Assembly: GCA_963708865.1 (NCBI GenBank)
Contig: CAVPUC010000007.1
Location: forward strand, 14,970 to 78,969
Direction: 5' to 3'
DNA: 64,000 bases
DNA from: DAIDKA01 sp963708865
GTDB taxonomy: Bacteria > Pseudomonadota > Gammaproteobacteria > Steroidobacterales > Steroidobacteraceae
This document shows, one piece after another, positions 17,472 to 26,279 of this stretch. Each line of letters begins with the position of its first letter. Positions within the stretch are counted from its first letter, which is position 1. The translations under genes were made by a program, and so were the position numbers. A model generated the notes under the pieces. The model worked only from the letters and a program-made list of their open reading frames with translations, was not told the origin of the DNA and ran no database searches.

Positions 17472-18146
17472 CTACTCGACCACCAGCTTGTAACCCGCCC
17501 CGGCCGCGGTCTGCAGAATCTGCGGCAGCGACGGATCCTTCTCGATCTTCTGGCGCAGGCGGTGGACCAGCTGTTTGAGCAGCTGCCGGTCGCCGGAATT
17601 GCGGTGTCCCCAGATATGCACCAGCAAGCGGTCCGAACCCACGGTGCGACCGGCGTTCACCAGCAGCATCTGCAGCAGTCGCAACTCAAGCTTGGTCAGG
17701 CGCACCGCGGCGGCCGCGCCGATCTCCACGGTGTGATCTTCGACATTCAGTTTGACGCGGCCGGCGGCCAGCGGCCCCGCACTCTCCATGCCGGCGCGGC
17801 GCATCAGCGCCTTGATGCGGGCCAGGAGCGTGCGCGGGCTGAAGGGCTTGGTCAGGTAGTCATCGGCACCCAGCTCCAAGGAGCGAACCAGGTCCTCCTC
17901 TTCATTGCGCGCCGTGAGCATCATGATGGGGACGGCCGACTGGGTGCGGATGGTTTCGCACACCTTGAAGCCGCTGGCGCCGGGCATGTTGATATCGAGC
18001 ACCAGCAGATCCGGCTCTTCGCTGGCAAACAGCGCCAGCGCCGTATTGCCATCCGCCGCCTTGACCGGCAGGAAACCGGCCTGCGACAGCGTGAAGGCGA
18101 TCAGGTCCAACAGGTCGCGGTCATCGTCGGCGATCAGGACTTTCAT
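17472..18146 (-). CDS. OmpR-family response regulator
   Basis: The protein is 224 residues: a receiver domain with the acidic pocket DDDRD, the phospho-acceptor in LLVLDINMP (about residue 51), Thr/Lys switch residues (MLTARNEE, LTKPF) and a C-terminal winged helix (RLTKLELRLLQML, HIWGHRNSGDRQLLKQLVHRLRQKIE). It is the last gene of the minus-strand string cysA-cysT-cysW-kinase-regulator, one base from the kinase stop. It probably controls genes related to the transported anion, but the target is inferred only from position. Confidence 0.92.
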   Translation of the reverse strand: MKVLIADDDRDLLDLIAFTLSQAGFLPVKAADGNTALALFASEEPDLLVLDINMPGASGFKVCETIRTQSAVPIMMLTARNEEEDLVRSLELGADDYLTKPFSPRTLLARIKALMRRAGMESAGPLAAGRVKLNVEDHTVEIGAAAAVRLTKLELRLLQMLLVNAGRTVGSDRLLVHIWGHRNSGDRQLLKQLVHRLRQKIEKDPSLPQILQTAAGAGYKLVVE

Positions 18147-18147
18147 G

Positions 18148-20277
18148 TCAGGCGTTTCCGGTCTGTACGGGCAGTGTAAAGCTGAATCGGGTGCGCTGCT
18201 GCGCGGTGCGCTGAACGATGATGGTGCCCCCGTGGCGCTCGATCACTGACTTGACGATCCACAGGCCCAGGCCCAGGCCACCGGGCTCCGGTTCCGCCTC
18301 CGTGCCGCGCCGGAAGCGTTCGAAGACACTGCCTTCATCGCCTTCGGCGACCCCGGGGCCCTCATCCTCGACCCATGCGACGATGTGGGTGGCATCGGCG
18401 CTCGCCCCGATGCGCAGCACCGAACCGTCCGGTGAGAACTTGTTGGCATTGGCGATGAGGTTGACGAATACCTGCGTCAAGCGGGTCTTGTCACCGCGGA
18501 TCATCGGCAGATCATCGGGCAGCTCCACGACCAGCTCCTGCCGGCGCTGCAACAGCAGCGACTCCACCAGCGCGTGGGCCTCCAGCACCACCTCGCCCAG
18601 CGCGACGCTTTGCTGGCGGATGCTCAACTGCCCGGACTCGATGCGCACGCTCTCGAGCAGGTTGTCGATGAGTCGGGTCAGGCGCAGCGTGCCGCGCTCA
18701 AGCGACACGACCAGCTTCTCGCGCGCGTCCGGCTGCATGGTCTGCAGGCCATCGCGCAGCAGCTCGATGGAGGCCAGCTGCGCGGCAAGCGGGGTGCGGA
18801 ATTCGTGCGAGATGTTGGCGAGGACGCTGTCGCGCGCGCGGCGCACGGCTTCCAGTTCGGTCTCATCGCGGATCACCTGCACCTGCAGGCCCTCGACCAT
18901 GCCGGAGCTGGTGATGATGGTGGTGCGCGGCGCCGCGTCATTCAGATCCAGCCGTTCGAGCGATTGCGCGGTGCCGCTCGTGCGGGCGCGCAGGATGGGG
19001 CAGTCCGCCTCACAGGGGCGCACGCCATTGATTCCCTGCGGCTTGAGCAGATCCCCGCAGAATCGGCCGACCGCCGCCTGCGGTTCGACGCCCAGGAGTT
19101 TGGCGGCCTGGGGATTCAAGTAGCGGATGTTGCGATCGCGGTCGACCGCGAACACGCCCTCGACAATGCCGGCGAGCACGCCCTGGGCTTCGGCCTCGCG
19201 CCGCCGCAGCGTGCCGGTGATGTTCACCAGGTTGCGGCGCATGTCCTCCATGGTGCGCGCCAGCGCCCCGACCTCGGCGGTGCCGCCCACCGGTATCGAG
19301 GTGGAGAAGTCGCCCTGGGAAAGTCGTTGCGCCGCCTCGGTGAGATCCTGCACGGGCCCTGCGACAAACTGGCCGAGCACGGCGCCGGCCACGATCGCGA
19401 GCAGCGCCAGCACCAAGGCGGTGATCAGCAGGCGGTGGATGAGGGAGCGGATCTCACTGTCGATCTGCGCCGCGGGCAGCCGCGCCTCGATGAGCGCGAT
19501 GGCCTCCCCGGTATTGGTGAACAGCGGGAAGCTCGCGACAAACAGATCGAGCGGCTGGATATGCGCGACGGCGTAATGGCCGTCGGCGAGCCCCGCACTG
19601 TGCACACTGGTCAGCTGATCCACGGGGGCCGTGGTGAAGCTGCGGTAATTGATCAGCCGGATGGAAAGGCCCGCGGCAACGCTGAGATTGGTCGCGAGCT
19701 TCTCATCGAGCCGGCGCACGACGATGATGGCGAGCCCGGGACGCCCGCTCACCGGTACCGTGGCGCCAAAGAGTGCGGTGGAACTGGCCACCGGGGTTGC
19801 GAGAAACAGCCGTCCTTGCTTGGCGATGCTCAAGAACACTTCGGTCCACGGCACGCTGATGCCCGCCTTGGAGAGCAGGTTCGCGCCATCGAACACGGCG
19901 CAGGCATCGGCGGTATCGGCCGGGCACAATCGCCGCAGCACGGCGTCCAGCTCCTGGCTGTGCGCCGCATCGGTCGCGCTCTGCAGCGCCTTCTGCAGCG
20001 CCGGGTCATCCCCGATGGTCCGCGCCGAGGCGAGCGCATCTTCTTGCATGCGCCGCAGGGTCTCGCGCGCCATGGTGCCGCCCAGCTGCACCCGGGCCGT
20101 GCCCTGGCTGTCCACCAGCTGCCGCAGGCGATCGCCCGCATACAGCGAAAGGCCACCCGCCACCATCAGCACGATCACGACTTCGCTGCCGGCCAGCCAC
20201 CAGCGCAGCCGCGTCGTGGCCGGATCGATCCGCAGCCGCTCGAGTAGCCGTCCCAGACGATTCAGCATGGGTTGCAT
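18148..20277 (-). CDS. Membrane sensor histidine kinase encoded in the sulfate-transport operon
   Basis: The protein has about 709 residues. It has TM1 near residues 25-48, a large periplasmic sensor region of about 300 residues, TM2 (LLITALVLALLAIVAGAVLGQFVA), HAMP, and a PAS-like domain (GVFAVDRDRNIRYLNPQAAKLLGV) followed by a cysteine-containing loop (RPCEADCPILRAR). The HisKA domain has H-box SHEFRTPL (about residue 490), and the HATPase has NANKF, DEGPGV and GLGLGLW. The ATG at 20277 overlaps the cysW TGA (ATGA), so translation is coupled to the permease. This implies the sensor responds to sulfate, another oxyanion, or transporter state. Confidence 0.9.
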   Translation of the reverse strand: MQPMLNRLGRLLERLRIDPATTRLRWWLAGSEVVIVLMVAGGLSLYAGDRLRQLVDSQGTARVQLGGTMARETLRRMQEDALASARTIGDDPALQKALQSATDAAHSQELDAVLRRLCPADTADACAVFDGANLLSKAGISVPWTEVFLSIAKQGRLFLATPVASSTALFGATVPVSGRPGLAIIVVRRLDEKLATNLSVAAGLSIRLINYRSFTTAPVDQLTSVHSAGLADGHYAVAHIQPLDLFVASFPLFTNTGEAIALIEARLPAAQIDSEIRSLIHRLLITALVLALLAIVAGAVLGQFVAGPVQDLTEAAQRLSQGDFSTSIPVGGTAEVGALARTMEDMRRNLVNITGTLRRREAEAQGVLAGIVEGVFAVDRDRNIRYLNPQAAKLLGVEPQAAVGRFCGDLLKPQGINGVRPCEADCPILRARTSGTAQSLERLDLNDAAPRTTIITSSGMVEGLQVQVIRDETELEAVRRARDSVLANISHEFRTPLAAQLASIELLRDGLQTMQPDAREKLVVSLERGTLRLTRLIDNLLESVRIESGQLSIRQQSVALGEVVLEAHALVESLLLQRRQELVVELPDDLPMIRGDKTRLTQVFVNLIANANKFSPDGSVLRIGASADATHIVAWVEDEGPGVAEGDEGSVFERFRRGTEAEPEPGGLGLGLWIVKSVIERHGGTIIVQRTAQQRTRFSFTLPVQTGNA

Positions 20278-21146
20278 CAGCGGCGCTGGTATCCGCGCCG
20301 CTCGACCAGCGTCTTGATCACCAGCGTGATCACGGCCAGCAGGGTCAGGAGCGACGCCACGGCGAAGGCGCCGACGGTGTTGTACTCGCGGTAGAGGATC
20401 TCCACATGCAGCGGCAGCGTATTGGTGAGGCCACGGATATGTCCGGATACCACGGAGACCGCGCCGAACTCGCCCATGGCGCGGGCGTTGCACAGGATGA
20501 TGCCGTAGATCAGGCCCCATCGCACCTTCGGCAGCGTCACCCGGAAGAAGGTCTGCCAGGCCCCCGCGCCGAGCGTGATCGCGGCCTCCTCCTCGTCATT
20601 GCCCAGCTGCTGCATCAGCGGAATGAGTTCACGGGCCACGTACGGGAAGGTCACGAACATGGTGGCGAGAATGATGCCGGGCAAGGCGAAGATGATGCTG
20701 ATGTTGTGATCCTCCAGCCAGCTGCCGAACCAGCCCTGGCGCCCAAACACCAGCACGTACACGAGCCCCGCGATGACCGGGGAGACCGCCAGCGGCAGAT
20801 CGATGAGGGTGGTGAAGAAGCTCTTGCCGGGAAATTCAAATTTGGCGATGCACCAGGCGGCCGCAAGTCCGAAGACGGTGTTCATCGGCACCACCACCCC
20901 CGCGGTGATCAAGGTCAGTTTGATGGCCGAGATCGTGTTCGGATCCTGAAACGCCGCAAGGTAGACGCGGAGGCCCTTCGCGAGGGCCGTGGCGAACACC
21001 GTAATCAGCGGGGCAATGAGCAGCGCGGCCAGGAACAGCAGCGAGATGCCGATCAGCAGCCAGCGCATGAGCTTGCCCAGGAGCGAGTCATGACCGGGGC
21101 GCGAGCGCAGCTCCAGCAGGCCGATCCGTGAAGCGCCGCCGGCCAT
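20277..21146 (-). CDS. cysW: Sulfate ABC transporter permease CysW
   Basis: This is an inner membrane permease of the sulfate/thiosulfate importer. The 289-residue protein has about six membrane segments and the permease EAA loop (EEEAAITLGAGAWQTFFRVTLP). Sequence such as NTVFGLAAAWCIAKFEFPGKS and AMGEFGAVSVVSGHIRG is characteristic of CysW. Its ATG immediately follows the cysT stop, and its TGA overlaps the kinase start. Confidence 0.94.
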   Translation of the reverse strand: MAGGASRIGLLELRSRPGHDSLLGKLMRWLLIGISLLFLAALLIAPLITVFATALAKGLRVYLAAFQDPNTISAIKLTLITAGVVVPMNTVFGLAAAWCIAKFEFPGKSFFTTLIDLPLAVSPVIAGLVYVLVFGRQGWFGSWLEDHNISIIFALPGIILATMFVTFPYVARELIPLMQQLGNDEEEAAITLGAGAWQTFFRVTLPKVRWGLIYGIILCNARAMGEFGAVSVVSGHIRGLTNTLPLHVEILYREYNTVGAFAVASLLTLLAVITLVIKTLVERRGYQRR

Positions 21147-22010
21147 CTAGCGGCCCTTCGCCGTGGTGCGGCGGCGGCCCCAGCTTTGCAGGTGATTGAT
21201 GGCCCAAAGACCCAGGAAGGAGATGACCAGCATCACGCAGCCGAGCGAGGCGGCGCCTTGGTAGTCGAACTCGTCGAGGTGAATGACGATGAGGAGCGGG
21301 GTGATTTCGGTCTTGAACGGCAGATTGTCGGCGATGAAGATCACCGAGCCGTATTCGCCGACGCCGCGCGCGAAGGCCAGCGCGAATCCCGTGAGCATGG
21401 CCGGCACCACGATGGGCAGGATGATGCGCCGGAACACATAGAAGCGGTTGGCGCCGAGCGTTTCGGCGGCATCCTCCAGATCGCGCTGCACCTCCGCCAG
21501 GGCGGGCTGCACGGTGCGCACCATGAAGGGCATGCCGATCAGCGTCAGGGCAATGGTGACGCCGAGCCAGGTATACGCGACCTTGATGCCCGCGAGCGCC
21601 AGGTAATGGCCGAGCCAGCCGTTGGGCGCGAAGACCGTCGCCAGCGCGATGCCGGACACGGCCGTGGGCAGGGCGAAGGGCAGATCGATGAGCGCATCGA
21701 TGAGCTTGCGCCCGGGGAAGTCATAGCGCACGAGTGTCCAGGCCAGAATGAAGCCGAACACCAGGTTGATGGTGGCGGCCAGCAAGGAGGCGCCGAAGGA
21801 GAGCCGGTAGGAGGCGAGCGCCCGCTCACTCGCCACGGTGTGCACAAACTGGTGCCAGCTCGAGGAGGCGGCCATGCTGATCAGCGCCGCAAGCGGAATC
21901 AGCACGATGGCGCTCAGGAAGAAGGTCGTGAAGCCGAAGGTCAGACCAAACCCCGGCAGCACGCTCGGCTGCGTGAAGGTCCATTTGCCGGTTGCGGTAT
22001 TCACTGGCAT
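21147..22010 (-). CDS. cysT: Sulfate ABC transporter permease CysT (CysU)
   Basis: This is the partner permease of CysW. The protein is about 287 residues from the ATG at 22010, which overlaps the cysA stop by ten bases and follows a GAGG site. Membrane segments and family phrases are clear: FTTFFLSAIVLIPLAALI, DALIDLPFALPTAVSGIAL, the EAA loop DLEDAAETLGANRFYVFRR, and ARGVGEYGSVIFIADNLP. An open frame reaching 22052 is less likely because it would lie inside cysA. Confidence 0.94.
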   Translation of the reverse strand: MPVNTATGKWTFTQPSVLPGFGLTFGFTTFFLSAIVLIPLAALISMAASSSWHQFVHTVASERALASYRLSFGASLLAATINLVFGFILAWTLVRYDFPGRKLIDALIDLPFALPTAVSGIALATVFAPNGWLGHYLALAGIKVAYTWLGVTIALTLIGMPFMVRTVQPALAEVQRDLEDAAETLGANRFYVFRRIILPIVVPAMLTGFALAFARGVGEYGSVIFIADNLPFKTEITPLLIVIHLDEFDYQGAASLGCVMLVISFLGLWAINHLQSWGRRRTTAKGR

Positions 22011-23794
22011 GACGGCCTCACGGCTGCGGCGGCGCATTCGCCGGGCTGCCACACGACCAAGAGCGGATTGGCGATGCGCGACAGCAGCGCCGTGAAGCGC
22101 TGCGTCAGCACCGCGATGTCCGAGACGCCCAGGATCAGCATCTGGTCCGGCCGTTCGGTGAGCCTGCGGGTGAGCTCCGCGGCCACATCCCCGTAGCCCA
22201 GCTCGGTGCGGATCTCCAGGCCATGCACGGCCTGTGCTTCAGAGCGCGCATCCAGCAAGGCGCGCATGGCATCCGGGCGCCCGGCTTCCCCGGCGTCGGG
22301 CATGATGCCCACATACACGGCTTCGGCGGACACGTGGCGCAGCAGACTTGCGGCCACCGCCAAGGTGGCCCGACGGGCCGGTTCATCCAGCCAGTGGATG
22401 AGCACGCGCGTGGGCGAGGGGGCATTGTGCGGCAGCAGCAGCACGGCCTCCGCGCCCTGCTGCAACAGCCATTGGACGGTGTGCACGGCGTCGGGGTCGG
22501 TGTTGATCACGGCGACGCCGGCAAACGGGGCGGCGGAGGCGCTGGCGGCCCGCTCCTGCAGCGCCGGTTCCACCCGGGTACTGACGCGGGTCTTCATGCG
22601 CGTGGCCAGCTGCACCAAGAGCGGCTCCTCGCTGATGACCTGCGCGTGCGCGGCAGTGCTCGCACAGGCCGTGAAGCTCGACAGCGGCGTCGCCAGCACA
22701 TGCAGCCGCCGCACCCCGAGCGTCACGCTCTGGCCGACGGTCACCGGGTAGTTGCGCCGGTCGTGCTGGGTGCGGGTCACTTCCAGCAGCGCCTCGCTGG
22801 CATTGCTGTCCGCTGCCGTCACCACCGGTCCGCTGCTTGCGGCGTTGTTCAGCCGCACGCGCAGCCGTTCATTGGCGCCGACGAACAGCAGCTGCTCGAC
22901 GCTGCCGAGGCCGAGGAAGCTTGAGCGCAACTCATCGGGGCTCGCGGCGATCTCGATGTCTTCGGGCCGCAGCACCGCCACCACTTCTTGATCACGACCG
23001 GCGGGCGCCGTGGTGCTGCCCAGGGCCAGGACCGGGTCGGCGCCGATGCAGATGCCCTGCGCGGTGCGCTGCGCCAGCACCAGGTTCGCCGCCCCCAGGA
23101 AGGTCGCGACGAAGCGGGTGGCGGGGCGCGCGTACAGATCCTCGGGACGCCCCAGTTCCAGGAGCCTCCCCAGGTTCATGATGCCGATGCGGTCGGCTAA
23201 GGCAAAGGCCTCCTCCTGGTCGTGCGTCACCAGGATGGTCGTGATGCCCAGCTCGCGCTGCACTTCGCGGATGGTGCGGCGCAGCTCCTCGCGGATCTTG
23301 GCATCCAGCGCCCCGAAGGGTTCATCGAGCAGCAGCACTTCGGGTTTGTGCGCGAGCGCGCGCGCCACGGCGACGCGCTGCTGCTGCCCGCCCGATAGCT
23401 CCAGCGGCAGGCGGTCCTCCATGCCTTCCAGCGCCACCAGCCGCAACAGCTCCCGGCGCCGTTCGCGCCGCTGGGCGCCGCGCATGCGCCGCACGCGCAG
23501 CGCGAATTCGATGTTGTCGGCCACCGTCATGTGGCGGAACAGCGCGTAGTTCTGGAACACCAGCCCCACGCCGCGATCGCGCGCCGAGACGTAGGTGACA
23601 TCGCGGCCGTGCAGGGAGATGCGGCCGTGATCGACCCCCGTGAGGCCGGCGATGGCGCGCAGCAGCGTGCTCTTGCCGCTGCCGCTCGGGCCCAGCAGGA
23701 CGAAAAATTCGCCATCGCCGATATCGACGGAAACGTCGTTGACGACGGGGCTGCCCTGGTAGCGCTTGGTGATCTGATCGAGGGTGATGGACAT
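22001..23794 (-). CDS. cysA: Sulfate transport ATPase CysA with extra USP-like C-terminal domain
   Basis: CysA drives sulfate/thiosulfate import. The N-terminal ABC domain is complete: Walker A GPSGSGKST (about 34-42), Q-loop FQNYALF, signature LSGGQQQR, Walker B LLLDEPFGALD and the H-loop THDQEE. A TOBE-type regulatory region follows to about residue 370. The protein is 597 residues, about 230 longer than the usual CysA of about 350-365. The extra part (after about 375) contains an alpha/beta segment resembling universal stress proteins (VLIHWLDEPARRATLAVAASLLR, GYGDVAAELTRRL, DQMLILGVSD). The frame is continuous with no repair needed. cysT starts within its last codons. Confidence 0.9.
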   Translation of the reverse strand: MSITLDQITKRYQGSPVVNDVSVDIGDGEFFVLLGPSGSGKSTLLRAIAGLTGVDHGRISLHGRDVTYVSARDRGVGLVFQNYALFRHMTVADNIEFALRVRRMRGAQRRERRRELLRLVALEGMEDRLPLELSGGQQQRVAVARALAHKPEVLLLDEPFGALDAKIREELRRTIREVQRELGITTILVTHDQEEAFALADRIGIMNLGRLLELGRPEDLYARPATRFVATFLGAANLVLAQRTAQGICIGADPVLALGSTTAPAGRDQEVVAVLRPEDIEIAASPDELRSSFLGLGSVEQLLFVGANERLRVRLNNAASSGPVVTAADSNASEALLEVTRTQHDRRNYPVTVGQSVTLGVRRLHVLATPLSSFTACASTAAHAQVISEEPLLVQLATRMKTRVSTRVEPALQERAASASAAPFAGVAVINTDPDAVHTVQWLLQQGAEAVLLLPHNAPSPTRVLIHWLDEPARRATLAVAASLLRHVSAEAVYVGIMPDAGEAGRPDAMRALLDARSEAQAVHGLEIRTELGYGDVAAELTRRLTERPDQMLILGVSDIAVLTQRFTALLSRIANPLLVVWQPGECAAAAVRPSCQ

Positions 23795-23914
23795 GAAACG
23801 CGGAACAGTGGCGACGGCCGGCTGGGGCCAAACGATCCATCGTAGTCGGTCGCGGTATGACCGTCAGGTACGACTCGGTTATAAAACGGTTACAGGCCGC
23901 AAGCGCGATCGGCC

Positions 23915-24208
23915 TCAGATCACAATCATCACATCGGGCGCCGCCTTCAGGTCCGTCGCGAGCGCCGTCACCTGGGCGGCGCTGACGGCGCGGATGGTGT
24001 ACGAGATGGATTGGAAATTGCCGTTGCCGCTCAGGCGTTCGGTGGTGAGCGAGGGATCGAAGTCCGGCACGTGCGCGCGGAAAATGGCGTCGATACGCGC
24101 CCGCAGCGTAGCGCCGGTGCGGCCGACGACCTTGATCGGATAGTCGGTGGGGAACTGCAGCAGGGCAAGACGCGGCGCGCCATCGGCCGGGGGCTCCGGC
24201 GCGCTCAC
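23915..24208 (-). CDS. ybeD: YbeD/DUF493 family regulatory protein
   Basis: The 97-residue protein has the ferredoxin-like fold family signature: LQFPTDYPIKVVGRTG, NGNFQSISYTIRAVSAAQVTALATDL and a hydrophobic end VMIVI. Members are small ACT-like proteins of uncertain role, usually next to lipB or dacA. It overlaps the end of the aminotransferase gene by four bases and is the last gene of the cell-wall run. lipB, its usual neighbour, is about 9 kb away here. Confidence 0.85.
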   Translation of the reverse strand: MSAPEPPADGAPRLALLQFPTDYPIKVVGRTGATLRARIDAIFRAHVPDFDPSLTTERLSGNGNFQSISYTIRAVSAAQVTALATDLKAAPDVMIVI

Positions 24209-25077
24209 CAGGGCCGCTCCGCGAGCTCCTGTTTATAGCGCTGCAGCTCACCATGCAGGGCGCGCCACACCGGGCCGGGTGCGCCCGTGCCGACGGGCGT
24301 GCCGTTGATTGTTGTCACCGCGACCACTTCGCGCGTCGCCGCCGACACCATGACTTCGGAGGCCGCGCGCAGGTCCGCTTCGGTGACGGTGGCGCAGCGC
24401 GCGCTGATGCCGGCGCGCAGCGCCATCTTTTCCACGGCGCCGCGGGTGAGGCTCGGCAGCACCTGTGCCGACAGCGCCGGCGTGACCAGTTCCCCTGCCA
24501 GCACCACGTGTACGGCCGAGGCCGATCCTTCGGTCAGGGCACCGTCACGCAGCAGGATGGTCTCCGCGGCGCCCGCCTGGGTGGCGTGATCGCGCAGCAG
24601 GATATTCGCAAGCAGCGCGGTCGACTTGATGTCGCAGCGGCCCCAGCGATTATCGGCCGCCGTCACGCAGCTGATGCCGCGCTCGAGCATCGCCTGATCC
24701 GGCAGCGTCAGCGGCGAGCAGAACGCGAACACGGTGCGCGCAAGCACCGGCAGCGGTGCATGGTTGCGGCCGTACTCGGCGCCGCGCGTCACCTGCCAGT
24801 ACACATAGACGTTGTCGGTGGCGTTGCGCTCGATCAGCGTGGCAATGATGTCGTGCCACTGCCCGCGGGTGTGCGGGTCGTCCATGCCGAGCGCCTTGAG
24901 GCTCGCCGCGAGCCGCTCGCAGTGCGCGGCGAAGCGGAACGGCCGCCGACCGTACACCGGCATGACCTCGTAGACGGCATCGGCGAACAGGAAGGCGCGA
25001 TCGAGCGGGGAGATGCGGGCCTCGGCTAGGGCGAGGTACTCACCGTTCAGGTAGCACAGCGGCAGCGGCGTCGCCAT
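24205..25077 (-). CDS. dat: D-amino acid aminotransferase (class IV PLP enzyme)
   Basis: The enzyme makes D-glutamate or D-alanine by transamination between D-amino acids and 2-oxo acids. The 290-residue protein has fold-type IV features: YLNGEYLALAEARISPLDRAFLFADAVYE, the PLP lysine in RCDIKSTALLANILL, the glutamate motif LTEGSASAVHVVL and an ATREVVAVTTING end. D-Ala aminotransferase is favoured over branched-chain (IlvE) or ADC lyase by its position between dacA and ybeD, but substrate choice is not proven. Confidence 0.87.
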   Translation of the reverse strand: MATPLPLCYLNGEYLALAEARISPLDRAFLFADAVYEVMPVYGRRPFRFAAHCERLAASLKALGMDDPHTRGQWHDIIATLIERNATDNVYVYWQVTRGAEYGRNHAPLPVLARTVFAFCSPLTLPDQAMLERGISCVTAADNRWGRCDIKSTALLANILLRDHATQAGAAETILLRDGALTEGSASAVHVVLAGELVTPALSAQVLPSLTRGAVEKMALRAGISARCATVTEADLRAASEVMVSAATREVVAVTTINGTPVGTGAPGPVWRALHGELQRYKQELAERPW

Positions 25078-25087
25078 GTCACCGGTC

Positions 25088-26236
25088 CTATTTGAACCAC
25101 AGGGAGATGTGGTCGGTCATGCGCGTCCACAGGCCGCCCGCCGGCACTGCCGCGAGCGCCACCACGGGTACCTTGGCGACAATCGCGCCATCGGCGGTGG
25201 CGACGGTGAAGTCACCGACCTTGGCACCGGCGGGGAGCGGGGCGAGCAGCCGGTTGTCCACGGTGGTCGTGGTCTTAAGCTCGCTCGCCTGGTCGCGGCC
25301 CACGGTCACGAACACATCCTGCGCCAGGCCCACGGGGGCGGTGGTCGAGGCGGACAGGAACACGCGCGGCGAGGCCAGCACCTCCCCGCGGCTCTTGACC
25401 TTCACCGTCTGATAGAAGGAGTAGCCATAACCCAGGAGCGTCGCACTCGCCTGCTCACGATCCTTCACCGAAGGCGAACCCAGCACCACCGAGATCAGCC
25501 GGGTGCCGCCGCGCAGGGCGGAGGTGACCAGGCAGTATCCGGCGCTGTCGGTGTGGCCGGTCTTCAGGCCATCGACCGTCGGATCGGCGCCCAGCAGCCC
25601 GTTGCGGTTCTGCTGCTTGATGTTGTTCCAGGAAAACTCGTGCAGGCTGAAGAGCGGATAGAAATCCGGAAAATCCGCGATGAGGTGGTGCGCGAGGAGT
25701 GCCAGATCGCGCGCCGTCGTGTAGTGCTCGGGGCTCGGCAGGCCGTCGGCATTGGCGTAGTGGGTGTGCGCCATCCCCAGGCGCTTCGCGTATTCGTTCA
25801 TGACCTGGACAAAGGCGGGCTCGGTGCCGGCCACGCGCTCGGCGAGCGCCACGGTGGCATCGTTGCCCGACTGCACGATCATGCCCTTGATCAGGATATC
25901 CACCGGGATCTGCGTGCCCACCTGCACAAAGGTGCGCGAGCCCTCCGAGCGCCACGCGTGCTCACTGATGGTGACCTGGTCGGTGAGCTTCAAGCGCCCA
26001 TCGTGCAGCGCCGTGAACACGATATAGGCGGTCATGAGCTTGGTGAGGCTGGCCGGTTCCATGCGATCGTCCGCATGATCGGACCCGAGCACCCGGCCGG
26101 TCTGGTAATCCTCGAGCAGGTAGGCCCGGGCCGGCACCGAAGGCGGCGCCGGTATCGGTGCGGCGGCTGCGGCGGTGGCCACCGCGGCGAGAGAGGACAG
26201 GGCGAGGAGCGCAGTGGCGATGAGGCGTCGTAGCAT
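25088..26236 (-). CDS. dacA: D-alanyl-D-alanine carboxypeptidase (PBP5/6 type)
   Basis: This low-molecular-mass penicillin-binding protein trims the terminal D-Ala from peptidoglycan stem peptides. The protein is about 382 residues with a signal peptide (LLALSSLAAVATAAAA). The active-site motifs are all present: SLTK (serine nucleophile), SGN (VQSGNDATVAL) and KTG (GLKTGHTDSAG). A beta-rich PBP5 C-terminal domain and a C-terminal amphipathic helix (WTRMTDHISLWFK) anchor it to the membrane. The ATG at 26236 is chosen because it begins the signal peptide. The longer open frame from 26356 adds no plausible sequence. Confidence 0.94.
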   Translation of the reverse strand: MLRRLIATALLALSSLAAVATAAAAAPIPAPPSVPARAYLLEDYQTGRVLGSDHADDRMEPASLTKLMTAYIVFTALHDGRLKLTDQVTISEHAWRSEGSRTFVQVGTQIPVDILIKGMIVQSGNDATVALAERVAGTEPAFVQVMNEYAKRLGMAHTHYANADGLPSPEHYTTARDLALLAHHLIADFPDFYPLFSLHEFSWNNIKQQNRNGLLGADPTVDGLKTGHTDSAGYCLVTSALRGGTRLISVVLGSPSVKDREQASATLLGYGYSFYQTVKVKSRGEVLASPRVFLSASTTAPVGLAQDVFVTVGRDQASELKTTTTVDNRLLAPLPAGAKVGDFTVATADGAIVAKVPVVALAAVPAGGLWTRMTDHISLWFK

Positions 26237-26279
26237 CCGCGATGATCCTGGAAAGCTTAAGGGGTGAAGGGTCAGTTTA

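Noticed and set aside
18574..20247. 557-codon plus-strand open frame opposite the histidine kinase
   Set aside because: Antisense shadow of a conserved kinase. The composition is His/Arg/Gly-rich with no domain.
20278..20520. N-terminal extension of the histidine kinase frame
   Set aside because: It overlaps cysW and reads as out-of-frame sequence. The ATG at 20277 overlapping the cysW stop gives a proper N-terminus and TM helix.
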